A stretch of 64,000 bases of DNA from Streptomyces pactum (GTDB lineage: Bacteria; Actinomycetota; Actinomycetes; Streptomycetales; Streptomycetaceae): the NCBI RefSeq assembly GCF_016031615.1, contig NZ_JACYXC010000001.1, forward strand, positions 2,914,001 to 2,978,000. Direction: 5' to 3'. A program made the position numbers and the translations under genes. How positions within the stretch are numbered: position 1 is the first letter of the stretch; each line of letters starts with the position of its first letter. Shown here one piece after another: positions 1 to 8,296 of this stretch. The notes beneath the pieces were generated by a model. It saw only the letters and a list, made by a program, of their open reading frames with translations, searched no databases and had not been told where the DNA came from.

Positions 1-41
1 CGGCCGTCCCGCCACCGGCCCGGTCGCCGGCCGCGCCCCGC

Positions 42-1247
42 TCAGGAGTAGAGGTTGTCCTTGCTCAGCTCGTGGAAGTGGTCGTGGGAGTGCGCCGCTC
101 CCCCGCCGTGACCGTGACCGGCCCCCTGGCCGTGACCGTGCCCGTGGCCGCCGTCCTCGTCGTGGTCCTCGCCCGGCACATGGGGGTCGGTGACCGGCAG
201 GGAGGAGTCGGCCGACAGGTCCCAGCCGGAGGCCGGCCGGTTGCGGGCGACCATCTCGGCGCCCAGCGCCGCCACCATGGCGCCGTTGTCGGTGCACAGC
301 TTGGGCCGGGGCACCCGCAGCCGGATGCCGGCGTCCTCGCAGCGGCGCTCGGCCAGGGCGCGCAGCCGGGAGTTGGCGGCCACCCCGCCGCCGATCATCA
401 GGTGGTCCACGCCGTTGTCCTTGCAGGCGCGGACGGCCTTGCGGGTGAGCACGTCCACCACGGCCTCCTGGAAGGACGCCGAGACGTCCGCGACCGGCAC
501 CTCCTCCCCGGCCGCGCGCCTGGCCTCGATCCAGCGGGCCACGGCGGTCTTCAGGCCGGAGAAGGAGAAGTCGTAGGCGGGGTCGCGGGGGCCGGTCAGC
601 CCGCGCGGGAACGCGATCGCGTCCGGGTCGCCCTCGCGGGCCATCCGGTCGATGACCGGGCCGCCCGGGAAGCCCAGGTTGAGCACCCGGGCGATCTTGT
701 CGAACGCCTCGCCGGCCGCGTCGTCGATGGTCGAGCCGAGCGGCCGGACGTCGGAGGTGATGTCCGGCGCGAGCAGCAGCGAGGAGTGCCCGCCGCTCAC
801 CAGCAGCGCCATGGTCGGCTCCGGCAGCGGCCCGTGTTCGAGCTGGTCCACGCAGATGTGCGAGGCGAGGTGGTTGACCCCGTACAGCGGCTTGCCGAGG
901 GCGTAGGCGTACGCCTTGGCGGCGGAGACGCCCACCAGCAGGGCGCCGGCCAGGCCGGGGCCGGCGGTGACCGCGATGCCGTCCAGGTCGGAGGCGGCGA
1001 CGCCGGCCTCCTTCAGCGCCCGCTGGATGGTGGGGACCATCGCCTCCAGGTGGGCGCGGCTGGCCACCTCGGGGACCACACCGCCGAACCGGGCGTGCTC
1101 GTCCACGCTGGAGGCGACGGCGTCGGCGAGCAGGGTGTGGCCCCGGACGATGCCGACGCCGGTCTCGTCGCAGGAGGTCTCGATGCCGAGGACGAGCGGT
1201 TCGTCGCGGGAGGCACGCACGGTGCGGGAGCCGCGGGAGTCAGCCAT
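42..1247 (-). CDS. tsaD: tRNA N6-adenosine threonylcarbamoyltransferase TsaD with His-rich tail
   Basis: TsaD (Kae1/Qri7 family) transfers the threonylcarbamoyl group from TC-AMP to A37 of ANN-decoding tRNAs, working with TsaB and TsaE, both encoded nearby. The 401-residue protein has the ASKHA-fold start GIETSCDETG, the metal-binding H-x3-H in NHLASH, and the later segment IGGGVAANSRLR. The start at 1247 gives the normal N-terminus and overlaps the end of rimI by 8 bases, which suggests translational coupling. The odd part is the last 50 or so residues, which carry 11 histidines in Gly-His and Asp-His runs. That tail is absent from typical TsaD and may bind metal. Confidence 0.95.
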   Translation of the reverse strand: MADSRGSRTVRASRDEPLVLGIETSCDETGVGIVRGHTLLADAVASSVDEHARFGGVVPEVASRAHLEAMVPTIQRALKEAGVAASDLDGIAVTAGPGLAGALLVGVSAAKAYAYALGKPLYGVNHLASHICVDQLEHGPLPEPTMALLVSGGHSSLLLAPDITSDVRPLGSTIDDAAGEAFDKIARVLNLGFPGGPVIDRMAREGDPDAIAFPRGLTGPRDPAYDFSFSGLKTAVARWIEARRAAGEEVPVADVSASFQEAVVDVLTRKAVRACKDNGVDHLMIGGGVAANSRLRALAERRCEDAGIRLRVPRPKLCTDNGAMVAALGAEMVARNRPASGWDLSADSSLPVTDPHVPGEDHDEDGGHGHGHGQGAGHGHGGGAAHSHDHFHELSKDNLYS

Positions 1248-1890
1248 GGGTCCGGGTTCCTTGTGTTCCTGGTGTTCCTGATGAGCCGGGCGCCGGGCCG
1301 GTGGCGTCCGGCGCGCCGAGGGAGGACAGGCGCATGACGAGCGCGTCCACGTTGCCCGGCTGGTAGTAGCCCCGGCGGACGCCGATGGGCTCGAAGCCGA
1401 AGCGTTCGTACAGGCGCTGGGCGCGGGCGTTGTCCACCCGCACCTCCAGCAGCACCTCGTGGCATTCGAAGGCGGTCGCGGCCCGGAGCAGGTCGGTGAG
1501 GAGCCGGGCGCCCAGGCCGGTGCCCCAGTGGTCGCGGGCGGCGGCGATGGTGAGCACGTCGCCGGTGCCGTCGACGGCGGCCAGACCGGCGTACCCGGCG
1601 ATCCGCCCGCCGCCGACCGCCACCGTGTAGTGCCGGGTGGCCGCGGGGCCGCGGGCCCGGGCCAGGTCGGACCAGAACATGCCGGCGGACCAGGCGTCCT
1701 CGGGGAACAGATCGCGCTCCAGCTCCAGCACCGGCTCGATGTCCCACCAGCGCATCTCCCGGAGCACCACGGACCCGCCGGGGCCGGGGTCCGCGCCGGG
1801 CACACCGGATCCCGGGGCGCCGGGGACCGGGGCACCGGGGTCGCGGGAGCCGGCGGCCTGCCGCCGCGGGGCGCGGTCGGGGTGGTTCAC
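1240..1890 (-). CDS. rimI: Ribosomal protein S18-alanine N-acetyltransferase RimI
   Basis: A GNAT-fold acetyltransferase of the RimI type (216 residues from the GTG start). The fold runs from residue 40 or so, with the acetyl-CoA loop at RDHWGTGLGARLL and the late motif ARAQRLYERFGFE. The family acetylates the N-terminal Ala of S18 and sometimes other proteins. The GTG start at 1890 shares four bases (GTGA) with the tsaB stop. This start leaves a Pro/Gly-rich N-terminal stretch of about 40 residues before the domain, so a later GTG just before VLREMRWWD is possible. The gene sits between tsaB and tsaD, as is usual in actinobacteria. Confidence 0.9.
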   Translation of the reverse strand: MNHPDRAPRRQAAGSRDPGAPVPGAPGSGVPGADPGPGGSVVLREMRWWDIEPVLELERDLFPEDAWSAGMFWSDLARARGPAATRHYTVAVGGGRIAGYAGLAAVDGTGDVLTIAAARDHWGTGLGARLLTDLLRAATAFECHEVLLEVRVDNARAQRLYERFGFEPIGVRRGYYQPGNVDALVMRLSSLGAPDATGPAPGSSGTPGTQGTRTHG

Positions 1891-2570
1891 GACGGGGTGA
1901 CCACCTTGTAGTTGGCGGGCACCTTGGCGTCCGGGCGGCGCAGGTACAGCGGCCGGTCGGGCAGGAAGCCGCCCGACTCCACGGTCTCCCCGGCGGCCAG
2001 CTTCTCCGCCGCCAGGGCGGCGAGCGCCCCGGCCGACTGGTGCTCGGGCATGCCCGGCGGCACCTCGCCGAGGTGCTCCGGGTAGAGCAGCGCGCCGGCT
2101 CCGACGGCGGGCAGACCGCGCAGCCGCTCGGCGATGTCGGCGGGCCGGTCCACGGCCGGTTCGGTGACCCGGGTGCGCGGGGAGTCGTAGCGGGCCCAGT
2201 AGACCTCCTTGCGCCGCGCGTCGGTGGCGACCACGAACGGCCCGGTCAGCCCCGCCCGCCCGGCGGCGTGGGCGATGCCGTCCAGCGAGCACAGGCCGTA
2301 CACCGGTACGTCCAGCGCCGCGCCGAAGGTGGCCGCGGTGACCAGCCCGACCCGCAGTCCGGTGTACGGGCCCGGTCCCACGCCGACCACGATGCCGGTG
2401 ACGTCCGGCAGCCGCCGGCCCGCCTCGCCCAGCACCCGGTGGACGGCGGGCAACAGCAGTTCGCCGTGGCGCCGGGCGTCCACCCGGGTCGATTCGGCGA
2501 GGACGTCGTCGCCGTCGTGCAGGGCGGCGGTCACGGCGGGGGTGGCGGTATCAAGGGCGAGCAGCAACAC
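1887..2570 (-). CDS. tsaB: tRNA t6A biosynthesis protein TsaB
   Basis: TsaB (YeaZ) is the catalytically inactive TsaD paralogue that dimerises with TsaD and scaffolds the TsaBDE complex. The 227 residues open with LLLALDTATPAVTAAL, followed by the H-G-E-L-L-L segment and the family signature GVGPGPYTGLRVGL. It is followed without a gap by rimI and tsaD, so the three genes should form one operon. tsaE is about 2.4 kb upstream on the same strand, separated by repeat DNA and two other genes. Confidence 0.93.
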   Translation of the reverse strand: MLLLALDTATPAVTAALHDGDDVLAESTRVDARRHGELLLPAVHRVLGEAGRRLPDVTGIVVGVGPGPYTGLRVGLVTAATFGAALDVPVYGLCSLDGIAHAAGRAGLTGPFVVATDARRKEVYWARYDSPRTRVTEPAVDRPADIAERLRGLPAVGAGALLYPEHLGEVPPGMPEHQSAGALAALAAEKLAAGETVESGGFLPDRPLYLRRPDAKVPANYKVVTPS

Positions 2571-2648
2571 GGGAACAGCCTACGGCGCCCCGCGCACCAC
2601 CCGTTCGCGGTACCGGCCCGGGGCCCGCGTCCGACGGGCCCCTTGCGG

Positions 2649-2912
2649 ACGTCAGGGGCGCGCGTCCGACGGTCTCGGGGGCGCGTGTCCGGCGGAGTCG
2701 GGGGCGCGTGTCCGGCGGAGTCGGGGGCGCGTGTCCGCAGGAGTCAGGGGCGCGTCCGACGGTCTCGGGGGCACGTGTCCGGCCGGGGCGGGGCCGGCCC
2801 GGCCGTACCCGGGGGGCGCGTCCGCCGGCATCAGAGGCGCGCGTACACCGGGGTCAGGGGCGCACGCCCGCCGGTCTCAGGGGCGCACGCCCGCCGGAGT
2901 CAGGGGGGTCGT
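2649..2912. repeat. Degenerate tandem repeats, about 21-25 bp units
   Basis: Between tsaB and the next plus-strand gene, a unit resembling GGCGCGTGTCCGGCGGAGTC recurs about ten times. The copies at 2690-2735 are nearly identical and the later ones are diverged. The array reads open in several frames, but the translations are low-complexity Arg/Gly/Ala and start at no ribosome binding site. It is best taken as a non-coding minisatellite in the intergenic region 2571-3088. Confidence 0.7.
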
Positions 2913-3088
2913 CCGCCCGGCCTTCCGGGGGCGCGTCGGCCCGGCCCGGTGGCCGCCGGAGCCGCCGGCGCGTGCCCGTGGAGCACACCCGCCGCGCACC
3001 GGCCGTACGAGCACACCGGCGTGGCGGCCGGGTGCTACGGTCACCGTTACGGGAGTTCGGGTGCACGGCCGTACGAGAGGTGACGCAG

Positions 3089-3646
3089 GTGGCACGGAGT
3101 AGCGCCGGACCGGCTGTGGCGGGGCTGACCGCGGGGGCACTCGCCATCGTGGGCTTTCTCGCCTTCCAGGCGTCGGCCACCGCGCCGGACCACCCCACCC
3201 AGGCGCGGGGCGACTCGCACAGCTCCGCCCCCGGCAACGGCGGCAAGAAGAAGTCCCCGTCCTCCACGAAGGTGCCGGCCGACTCGGGCACCGGCCGCCG
3301 CGTGGTGTACCAGCTGGAGTCCCGGCGGGTGTGGCTGGTCGGCGCGGACGAGCGCACCATCCGCACCTACCCGGTGGCCCCCAGCTCGGTGGACCCCGAC
3401 CCGGGCGCCTACGCCGTCACCTCGCGGAACATGAGCCTGGTCGGCTCGGACGGGGTGCAGGTCGAGCACGTCATCGTCTTCCACCAGGAGGACGGCATCG
3501 TCTTCGGCTTCAGCGCGGCGCTGGACGGCTCGCTGCCCAACCCCAAGGCCCGGAAGAAGACCGGCGCGGTCCGGCAGACCCGCCCGGACGGCAAGGCGCT
3601 GTGGGACTTCGCGCTGATCGACACCAAGGTCGTCGTGGTGCGCTGA
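3089..3646 (+). CDS. Membrane-anchored protein of unknown function
   Basis: A 185-residue protein with one N-terminal hydrophobic segment (about residues 5-27, AGLTAGALAIVGFLAFQA), a Ser/Lys/Pro-rich linker, and a beta-rich extracytoplasmic domain from RRVVYQLESRRVWLVGADE to the end. The pattern recalls the strand layout of L,D-transpeptidase-like (YkuD) proteins, but no catalytic H/S-x-G-C motif is present, so enzymatic activity is not supported. The GTG at 3089 has GAGAGG eight bases upstream. A GTG at 3080 is the alternative. It is divergent from tsaB across the repeat array. Similar proteins are common in Streptomyces. Confidence 0.75.
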   Translation: MARSSAGPAVAGLTAGALAIVGFLAFQASATAPDHPTQARGDSHSSAPGNGGKKKSPSSTKVPADSGTGRRVVYQLESRRVWLVGADERTIRTYPVAPSSVDPDPGAYAVTSRNMSLVGSDGVQVEHVIVFHQEDGIVFGFSAALDGSLPNPKARKKTGAVRQTRPDGKALWDFALIDTKVVVVR

Positions 3647-3985
3647 CCCGCGCACGGCTCCGGGGCCCGCGCGCCTCCCGGCGTACGTCCCTCGTCCCTC
3701 CACACCGCACGCCGTCCCGCGCCGACCGCTCCCCCGCGCGCGCCGGTGCCCTCCTCGCTGCTCCGGGCCACCGCCGATCCGGCCACCACCGATCCGGGCG
3801 CCGGCCTCGGCACGAGGGACGTCACGCACCGCCGCCCCGGACGCGGGCGCCGCTCCGGCACATCGATGTCCGGGACACGGACGCCGGTGTCCCGGGGGCG
3901 GGGGGTGTCCCGGGGACGGGCGGAAGTGGCCCGGGGACGGGCGGAACGGTTCGGGCGGAACGGTCCGGGAAATCGCCCGAACGGA
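3647..3985. other. Intergenic spacer with short repeats
   Basis: The two flanking genes converge on this spacer. It holds a direct repeat (CCCGGGGACGGGCGGA, at about 3911-3945, two near copies) and G/C-rich inverted segments around 3880-3920 that could terminate both flanking genes. I see no coding sequence here. Confidence 0.5.
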
Positions 3986-4216
3986 TTACGCGGCGTCCCG
4001 GGTCGGGGGTATCACCGGTGCGGTGGGCCGCTGCCGGGCGCGCCGGGCACGCTCCTGCGGCGCGCCGTCGCCGGCTTCCTCGCCCGCCTCTTCGGCCCCC
4101 GCCGCACCGGGCGGGGTGGAGACCGCGTTGGCGGCGGCGCAGGACGCCAGCAGGTCGCGCATCGACGGCTGCTCGTCGCGCCGGATCGGAACGGCAGGGG
4201 GCTCTTGCGCCGACAT
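3986..4216 (-). CDS. Small conserved hypothetical protein
   Basis: A 76-residue protein with no recognised domain. The core is SMRDLLASCAAANAVSTPP (about residues 18-36), followed by an acidic then basic tail. Small proteins with this core occur widely in Streptomyces, which supports a real gene. The start is fixed by a strong Shine-Dalgarno (AGGAGG, five bases before ATG). About 56 bases upstream is the perfect palindrome described at 4272-4287, so the gene is probably under specific control. The two Ala-rich, charge-segregated ends suggest a short helical or partly disordered protein. Function unknown. Confidence 0.72.
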   Translation of the reverse strand: MSAQEPPAVPIRRDEQPSMRDLLASCAAANAVSTPPGAAGAEEAGEEAGDGAPQERARRARQRPTAPVIPPTRDAA

Positions 4217-4933
4217 GGATGCCTCCTGTGGGGCCTGGGAGTCCCGAGGGCTGCGGGGGACGGACGGTAAAGTTAGGTAGACCTAACCAGCCCTCTCCCT
4301 TCCCATGTGACCACGCCCGGCACCCGCCGCGCAACATCTTCCCGACAGCTTGTCGGAAACGATGAGCCCGAGGTGACCGGGTGCGGTCGTCCCGTGGCAG
4401 GGTGCGCTGCCGGCGACGCCTCCGGCCAGGTCGGCGCGGCGACGGTCCGCCCCTCCGTCGCTCCTGCCCCCGGCGCGGCGGCGGACACGGGGGCGCGAAG
4501 CGAGCGGCGGGCCGGCGGGGAGCGGTGCGGTGGCCGGACCGTACGACCGGTCGGCAGGTGGGTGGGTCGGCGGGTGGCTCGGCGGCCGACGGGCGCGGCG
4601 CCGGACCGGGGCGACAGACCGGCGACGGACGGTCGGACCGCACGCCGGACGGGCGGACAGCGCGCCGGGCCGACCGGTCCAGGTCGAAGGGCAGTGCGGC
4701 CCGGTCGGTTGCGCCGGGGCGGGGCGGGGGTGCCCGGCCGGCGGACCGGCTCGGGCCAGGACAGGCCGGCCGGCTCATACGAGCCCGACGGCCCAGCCCA
4801 GCAGGGCCGGGGCGGTCGTGACCGGGCCGACGGGCCCGACCAGCTATCGGGCCCGGGCGGTCCCGGCCGGGCCGACGGGCCCGACCGGCAATCGGCTCGG
4901 GCCGGCTCAGGCCGGCCCGGGTCAGCCCGTCAG
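4217..4933. other. Intergenic region without a credible gene
   Basis: About 720 bases between the small gene and tsaE. Apart from the operator at its left end it holds only short degenerate GC repeats, such as GGGCCGACGGGCCCGACC-like units around 4820-4900. Open frames here are low-complexity Arg/Gly/Ala without ribosome binding sites. It presumably contains the tsaE transcription end. Confidence 0.5.
4272..4287 (-). promoter_or_regulatory. Perfect palindrome GTTAGGT-AG-ACCTAAC, probable operator
   Basis: Seven-base arms are separated by two bases, in unusually AT-rich local sequence for this genome. On the minus strand the right half reads into TAACTT, a possible -10 element about 55 bases before the small gene at 3986-4216. 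The arms TTAGGT/ACCTAA match those of actinobacterial DtxR/IdeR iron boxes, but the spacing is much shorter than in those boxes, so another regulator is more likely. Confidence 0.55.
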
Positions 4934-4997
4934 GACGAACGGGCAGGGCGAGGTCGGACCGTCAGTGACGAACGGGCAGGGCGGGGTCAGACCGTCA
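4934..4997. repeat. 31-bp direct repeat reaching into the end of tsaE
   Basis: Two copies (4934-4964 and 4967-4997) of a unit beginning GACGAACGGGCAGGGCG and ending CCGTCA differ at only two or three positions. The second copy contains the tsaE stop codon and its last codons. The end of the gene therefore appears to have been duplicated into the spacer, or the reverse. Confidence 0.7.
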
Positions 4998-5568
4998 GGA
5001 CGGACAGGTCGGCGCCGGCCCAGCGCGGGCCCACCCCGATCACCGTCACCCGGCGCACATCGGCCGCCGGGGCCGCGTCCTCGCCCGGACCGCCCGGCAC
5101 CGCTCCCGCGCCGGCCGGCACCCCGTCGGCCGCTCCCGCACCGGCCGCTTCCGCGCCGGCCGGTTCCGAGGTGGCCGCTTCCGCGCCGACCGCCCGGGCG
5201 ATCACCACGTGCAGCCGGTCCTCGGACAGCTCCTCGACCTTGCCGTCGCCCCACTCCACGGCCACCACGGAGTCGGGCAGCGAGACGTCCAGGTCCAGGT
5301 CCTCCATCTCGTCCAGCCCGCCGCCCAGCCGGTAGGCGTCCACGTGGACCAGCGGCGGGCCGTCACCGAGCGAGGGGTGGACACGGGCGATGACGAACGT
5401 CGGGGAGGTGACGGCGCCGCGCACGCCCAGCCCCTCGCCCAGGCCCCGGGTGAGCGTCGTCTTGCCGGCGCCCAGCTCACCGGTGAGCAGCACCAGGTCG
5501 CCGGGGCGCAGCAACCCGGCCAGCCGGCGGCCCAGTTCCCGCATCCGCTCCGGCGTGGTGACCGTCAC
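4987..5568 (-). CDS. tsaE: tRNA t6A biosynthesis ATPase TsaE
   Basis: TsaE (YjeE) is the P-loop ATPase that drives turnover of the TsaBD complex. The 193-residue protein has Walker A GELGAGKTT (about residues 30-38), the TSPTFVI segment, the HVDAYRL loop and the VVAVEWGDGKVEEL strand. Actinobacterial TsaE proteins are usually shorter; here an Ala/Gly/Pro-rich insertion of about 40 residues separates the core from the last strand (VRRVTVIGVGPRWAG). The GTG start at 5568 is the only in-frame start before the upstream gene. alr, the hydrolase and tsaE lie in the same direction. Confidence 0.93.
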   Translation of the reverse strand: MTVTTPERMRELGRRLAGLLRPGDLVLLTGELGAGKTTLTRGLGEGLGVRGAVTSPTFVIARVHPSLGDGPPLVHVDAYRLGGGLDEMEDLDLDVSLPDSVVAVEWGDGKVEELSEDRLHVVIARAVGAEAATSEPAGAEAAGAGAADGVPAGAGAVPGGPGEDAAPAADVRRVTVIGVGPRWAGADLSVLTV

Positions 5569-5692
5569 CTCGGTACGGGCGGTGGCGGGCGCCGGGCCGC
5601 CGGGTGCGAGGGCGGGGGGCGGGGGGTGGTTGTCGCGGTGGGTACGGCGGGCGCGACGGGGGGAACATGCGCCGCCGCGGCGTGCGGGTCGT

Positions 5693-7015
5693 TCATACCG
5701 GCCGATGGTACGGGGCCCCGTCGTGCCGTGCGGCGGCGTACGCCTCCGCCCTGGCGAGCAGGTGGGCCAGGTGGTCGCCGACCAGTTCCGGGTACTCCAG
5801 CATCACCAGGTGCCCCGCCTCGGGCACGATCACGAGTTCCGCGCCGGGCAGTGCCTCGGCGATGGCCGTGCTGTGCTCACTGGGGGTGATCAGGTCCTCC
5901 TCGCCGGCGAGCACCAGGACCGGCAGGCCGTCGAAGGCGGACAGCGCCGCGGACTTCTCGTGCTGGACGAAGGCCGGGTAGAACTCCGCGACCACGTCGA
6001 TGGGCGTGGCCTCTATCAGGCGCTCGGCGAACCGGGCGACCCCCGGATCGACCTCCTTGGACCCGAACGAGTACCGCTTGACCAGCCCGGCGAAGAGGTC
6101 GGCGGTGACCCGGCGGCCCCGCTCGACCAGGTCCACCTGGGAGCCCAGCACGCGCAGCAGCCCGGGGAGCACCCGGCGGGCCGCCTTCACCCCGGCCACC
6201 GGCAGCCCGAAGCTGACGTCCGCGAGCCGGCCCGCGGAGGTGCCGACGAAGGCCGCGCCGACGACCCGGTCGCGGATCAGCTCGGGGTGGTGGGCGGCGA
6301 GCGCCATCATCGTCATGCCGCCCATCGAGTGACCGACCAGGACCACCGGCCCCTCCGGCGCGGCCGCCTCGATGACCGCCTTCAGGTCGTGGCCGAGCTG
6401 GTCGATGGTGACCGGGGTGCCCGGGTCCCGCTGGGCGCGTCCGCGTTCGGAACGGCCGTGGCTGCGCTGGTCCCAGAAGACGGTACGGACCGCCCCGCGC
6501 AGTGCCGCGCGCTGGAAGTGCCAGGAGTCCTGTGCCAGGCAGTACCCGTGGCTGAAGACCACGGTCAGCGGCGCGTCGGGCCGGGGTCCCTCCGCCGCCG
6601 CCACGGGGGAACGCTCCTCGGACGGCGGGGTGGCGGGCCGGGGCACGGCGGGCACGGAGGCGGGCACGGGCTCCGCGCCGAGGTCCTGGCCCAGGTCTCG
6701 GCCGAGATTCCGGCCGGGGGCCTGCCCCGGGCCCTGTCCGGTGCCGTCCGGACCGGCCTCGCCGATCTCGTCGATCTCGTAGTGGAGTTCGGTGCCGTCG
6801 TCGGCGACGGCGGTTCCGGGGGTGCCGCGCAGCGTGCCGAACGGGCCCGCCGCGTCCAGCGCCAGCCGCGCCTTGTGGCGCACCCCGCGCCCGACCAGCG
6901 CCCGTTCCAGGGCGACGCCGGCCGCGGCGCCGGCGGCGGCCACACCGATGGCGGCACCGGCGACCGAGGCGTTGCGCCGCCAGCCGCTGGTCCACGCCGA
7001 CGCTCCGTCGCCCAT
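5693..7015 (-). CDS. Alpha/beta hydrolase, membrane-associated
   Basis: A 440-residue alpha/beta-hydrolase. It has an N-terminal hydrophobic stretch (about residues 16-35), an oxyanion-type segment VVFSHGYCLAQDSWHFQ, the DQRSHGRS turn, the nucleophile elbow GHSMGG, a late acid (LAGEEDLITP) and a histidine in EAGHLVMLE. A Pro/Gly/Asp-rich insertion lies around residues 90-140. The substrate cannot be told from sequence. It starts three bases after alr ends, so it is probably co-transcribed with alr and followed by tsaE, an arrangement found in other Streptomyces. Confidence 0.9.
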   Translation of the reverse strand: MGDGASAWTSGWRRNASVAGAAIGVAAAGAAAGVALERALVGRGVRHKARLALDAAGPFGTLRGTPGTAVADDGTELHYEIDEIGEAGPDGTGQGPGQAPGRNLGRDLGQDLGAEPVPASVPAVPRPATPPSEERSPVAAAEGPRPDAPLTVVFSHGYCLAQDSWHFQRAALRGAVRTVFWDQRSHGRSERGRAQRDPGTPVTIDQLGHDLKAVIEAAAPEGPVVLVGHSMGGMTMMALAAHHPELIRDRVVGAAFVGTSAGRLADVSFGLPVAGVKAARRVLPGLLRVLGSQVDLVERGRRVTADLFAGLVKRYSFGSKEVDPGVARFAERLIEATPIDVVAEFYPAFVQHEKSAALSAFDGLPVLVLAGEEDLITPSEHSTAIAEALPGAELVIVPEAGHLVMLEYPELVGDHLAHLLARAEAYAAARHDGAPYHRPV

Positions 7016-7018
7016 GGG

Positions 7019-8296
7019 TCAGCCCCCCGTGGCCGGCTGCGGCCCGCCCGTGACGCGCGCCCCGCCGGTCATGGTCGCCGCCGCTCCGGCCGCGCCCACC
7101 GCGCCGGTCCCGTGGGCGTCGCTCTCCGCGTCGCGGTAGACGCGCGGCACCCGGGCGCCGATCCGGGTGACGATCTCGTACGCGATGGTGCCGACGGCGT
7201 TGGCCCAGTCCTCGGCGGTCGGCTCCCCCCGGTCACCCGGCCCGAAGAGCACCGCCTCGTCGCCCACCTCGGCGCTGTCCCCGCCGAGGTCCACCACGAA
7301 CTGGTCCATCGCGACCCGGCCGGCCACCGTCCGCCACTTGCCGGCCACCAGCACCGGCCCGCATCCCGAGGCGTGCCGCGGGATGCCGTCGGCGTACCCG
7401 GCCGGGACCAGGGCCAAGGTGGTCTCCCCCGGGGTGGTGTAGTGGTGCCCGTAGCTCACCCCGTGGCCGCCGGGCACCCGCTTGACCAGCGCCAGCGAGG
7501 CGGTCAGGGTCATCACCGGGCGGAGCCCGAAGTCCGCGGGGACGCCGAGTTCCGGGCTCGGGGAGATCCCGTAGATGGCGATGCCGGCCCGGACCAGGTC
7601 GAAGTGGGCGTGCGGCAGGGTCAGCGTCGCCGGGGAGTTGGCGATGTGCCGGACCTCGGGGGTCAGACCCCGCGCCGTGGCGTACCCGGTCATCTCCCGG
7701 AACGCGGTGAGCTGGGCGTCGATGGAGGGGTGCCCGGGCTCGTCGGCGCAGGCGAAGTGCGACCACAGCCCGGTCACCCGGACCGTGCCGTCGGCCTCGG
7801 CGGCCCGGGCGGCGTCGACCAGCTCCGGCCAGTCGCCGGGCTGGCAGCCGTTGCGGCCGAGCCCGGTGTCGGCCTTGAGGTGCACCCGGGCCGGGCGGCC
7901 CACCGCGCGGGCGGCGGCGACGGCCTCGCGCAGCGCCCACAGGCCGCTGACCGACACGTCCACGTCGGCCTCGACCGCCTCGCGCCAGGGCCCGCCCGGG
8001 GTCCACAGCCAGCACATCAGCCGGCCGGAGTCACCGGCCGCGCGCAGGACGAGCGCCTCGTCCGGGGTGGCCGTGCCGAGCCAGGTGGCCCCGGCCTGGC
8101 GGGCGGCGCGGGCGCAGCGGACGGCCCCGTGGCCGTAGGCGTCCGCCTTGACCACGGCCATCACCTGGACCCGCGGCCCGACTCGTTCCCGGACCGCGCG
8201 CACGTTGGCGCGCAGCGCGGCCAGGTCGATCTCGGCGCGGACCCGCACCGGCGGCACCGCGGCGGCGGAGGACGTATTTCCGGAAGTCGCAGTCAT
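7019..8296 (-). CDS. alr: Alanine racemase
   Basis: A fold-type III PLP enzyme that makes D-alanine for peptidoglycan. The 425-residue protein has the PLP lysine (K50) in VVKADAYGHG, the HIANSPATL segment, and the catalytic tyrosine region VSYGHHYTT in the C-terminal beta-domain. The ATG at 8296 gives a short flexible N-terminus before VRAEIDLAALRAN. Upstream in-frame translation is low complexity and rejected. A Gly/Ala/Thr-rich tail of about 30 residues follows the domain. It begins the alr-hydrolase-tsaE run. Confidence 0.96.
   Translation of the reverse strand: MTATSGNTSSAAAVPPVRVRAEIDLAALRANVRAVRERVGPRVQVMAVVKADAYGHGAVRCARAARQAGATWLGTATPDEALVLRAAGDSGRLMCWLWTPGGPWREAVEADVDVSVSGLWALREAVAAARAVGRPARVHLKADTGLGRNGCQPGDWPELVDAARAAEADGTVRVTGLWSHFACADEPGHPSIDAQLTAFREMTGYATARGLTPEVRHIANSPATLTLPHAHFDLVRAGIAIYGISPSPELGVPADFGLRPVMTLTASLALVKRVPGGHGVSYGHHYTTPGETTLALVPAGYADGIPRHASGCGPVLVAGKWRTVAGRVAMDQFVVDLGGDSAEVGDEAVLFGPGDRGEPTAEDWANAVGTIAYEIVTRIGARVPRVYRDAESDAHGTGAVGAAGAAATMTGGARVTGGPQPATGG

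Noticed and set aside
42..1835. A 597-residue TsaD with a long N-terminal extension
   Set aside because: The upstream part overlaps rimI in another frame and is low complexity; the family start is at 1247.
2649..2912. CRISPR array
   Set aside because: Units of 21-25 bp are contiguous with no unique spacers, degenerate, and no cas gene is present. The same applies to the other tandem arrays.
3089..3646. Active L,D-transpeptidase
   Set aside because: The strand pattern is suggestive but the catalytic Cys motif is missing altogether.
4272..4287. DtxR/IdeR (DmdR) iron box
   Set aside because: The half sites TTAGGT and ACCTAA are only two bases apart, whereas iron boxes have about seven; the match is to the halves only.
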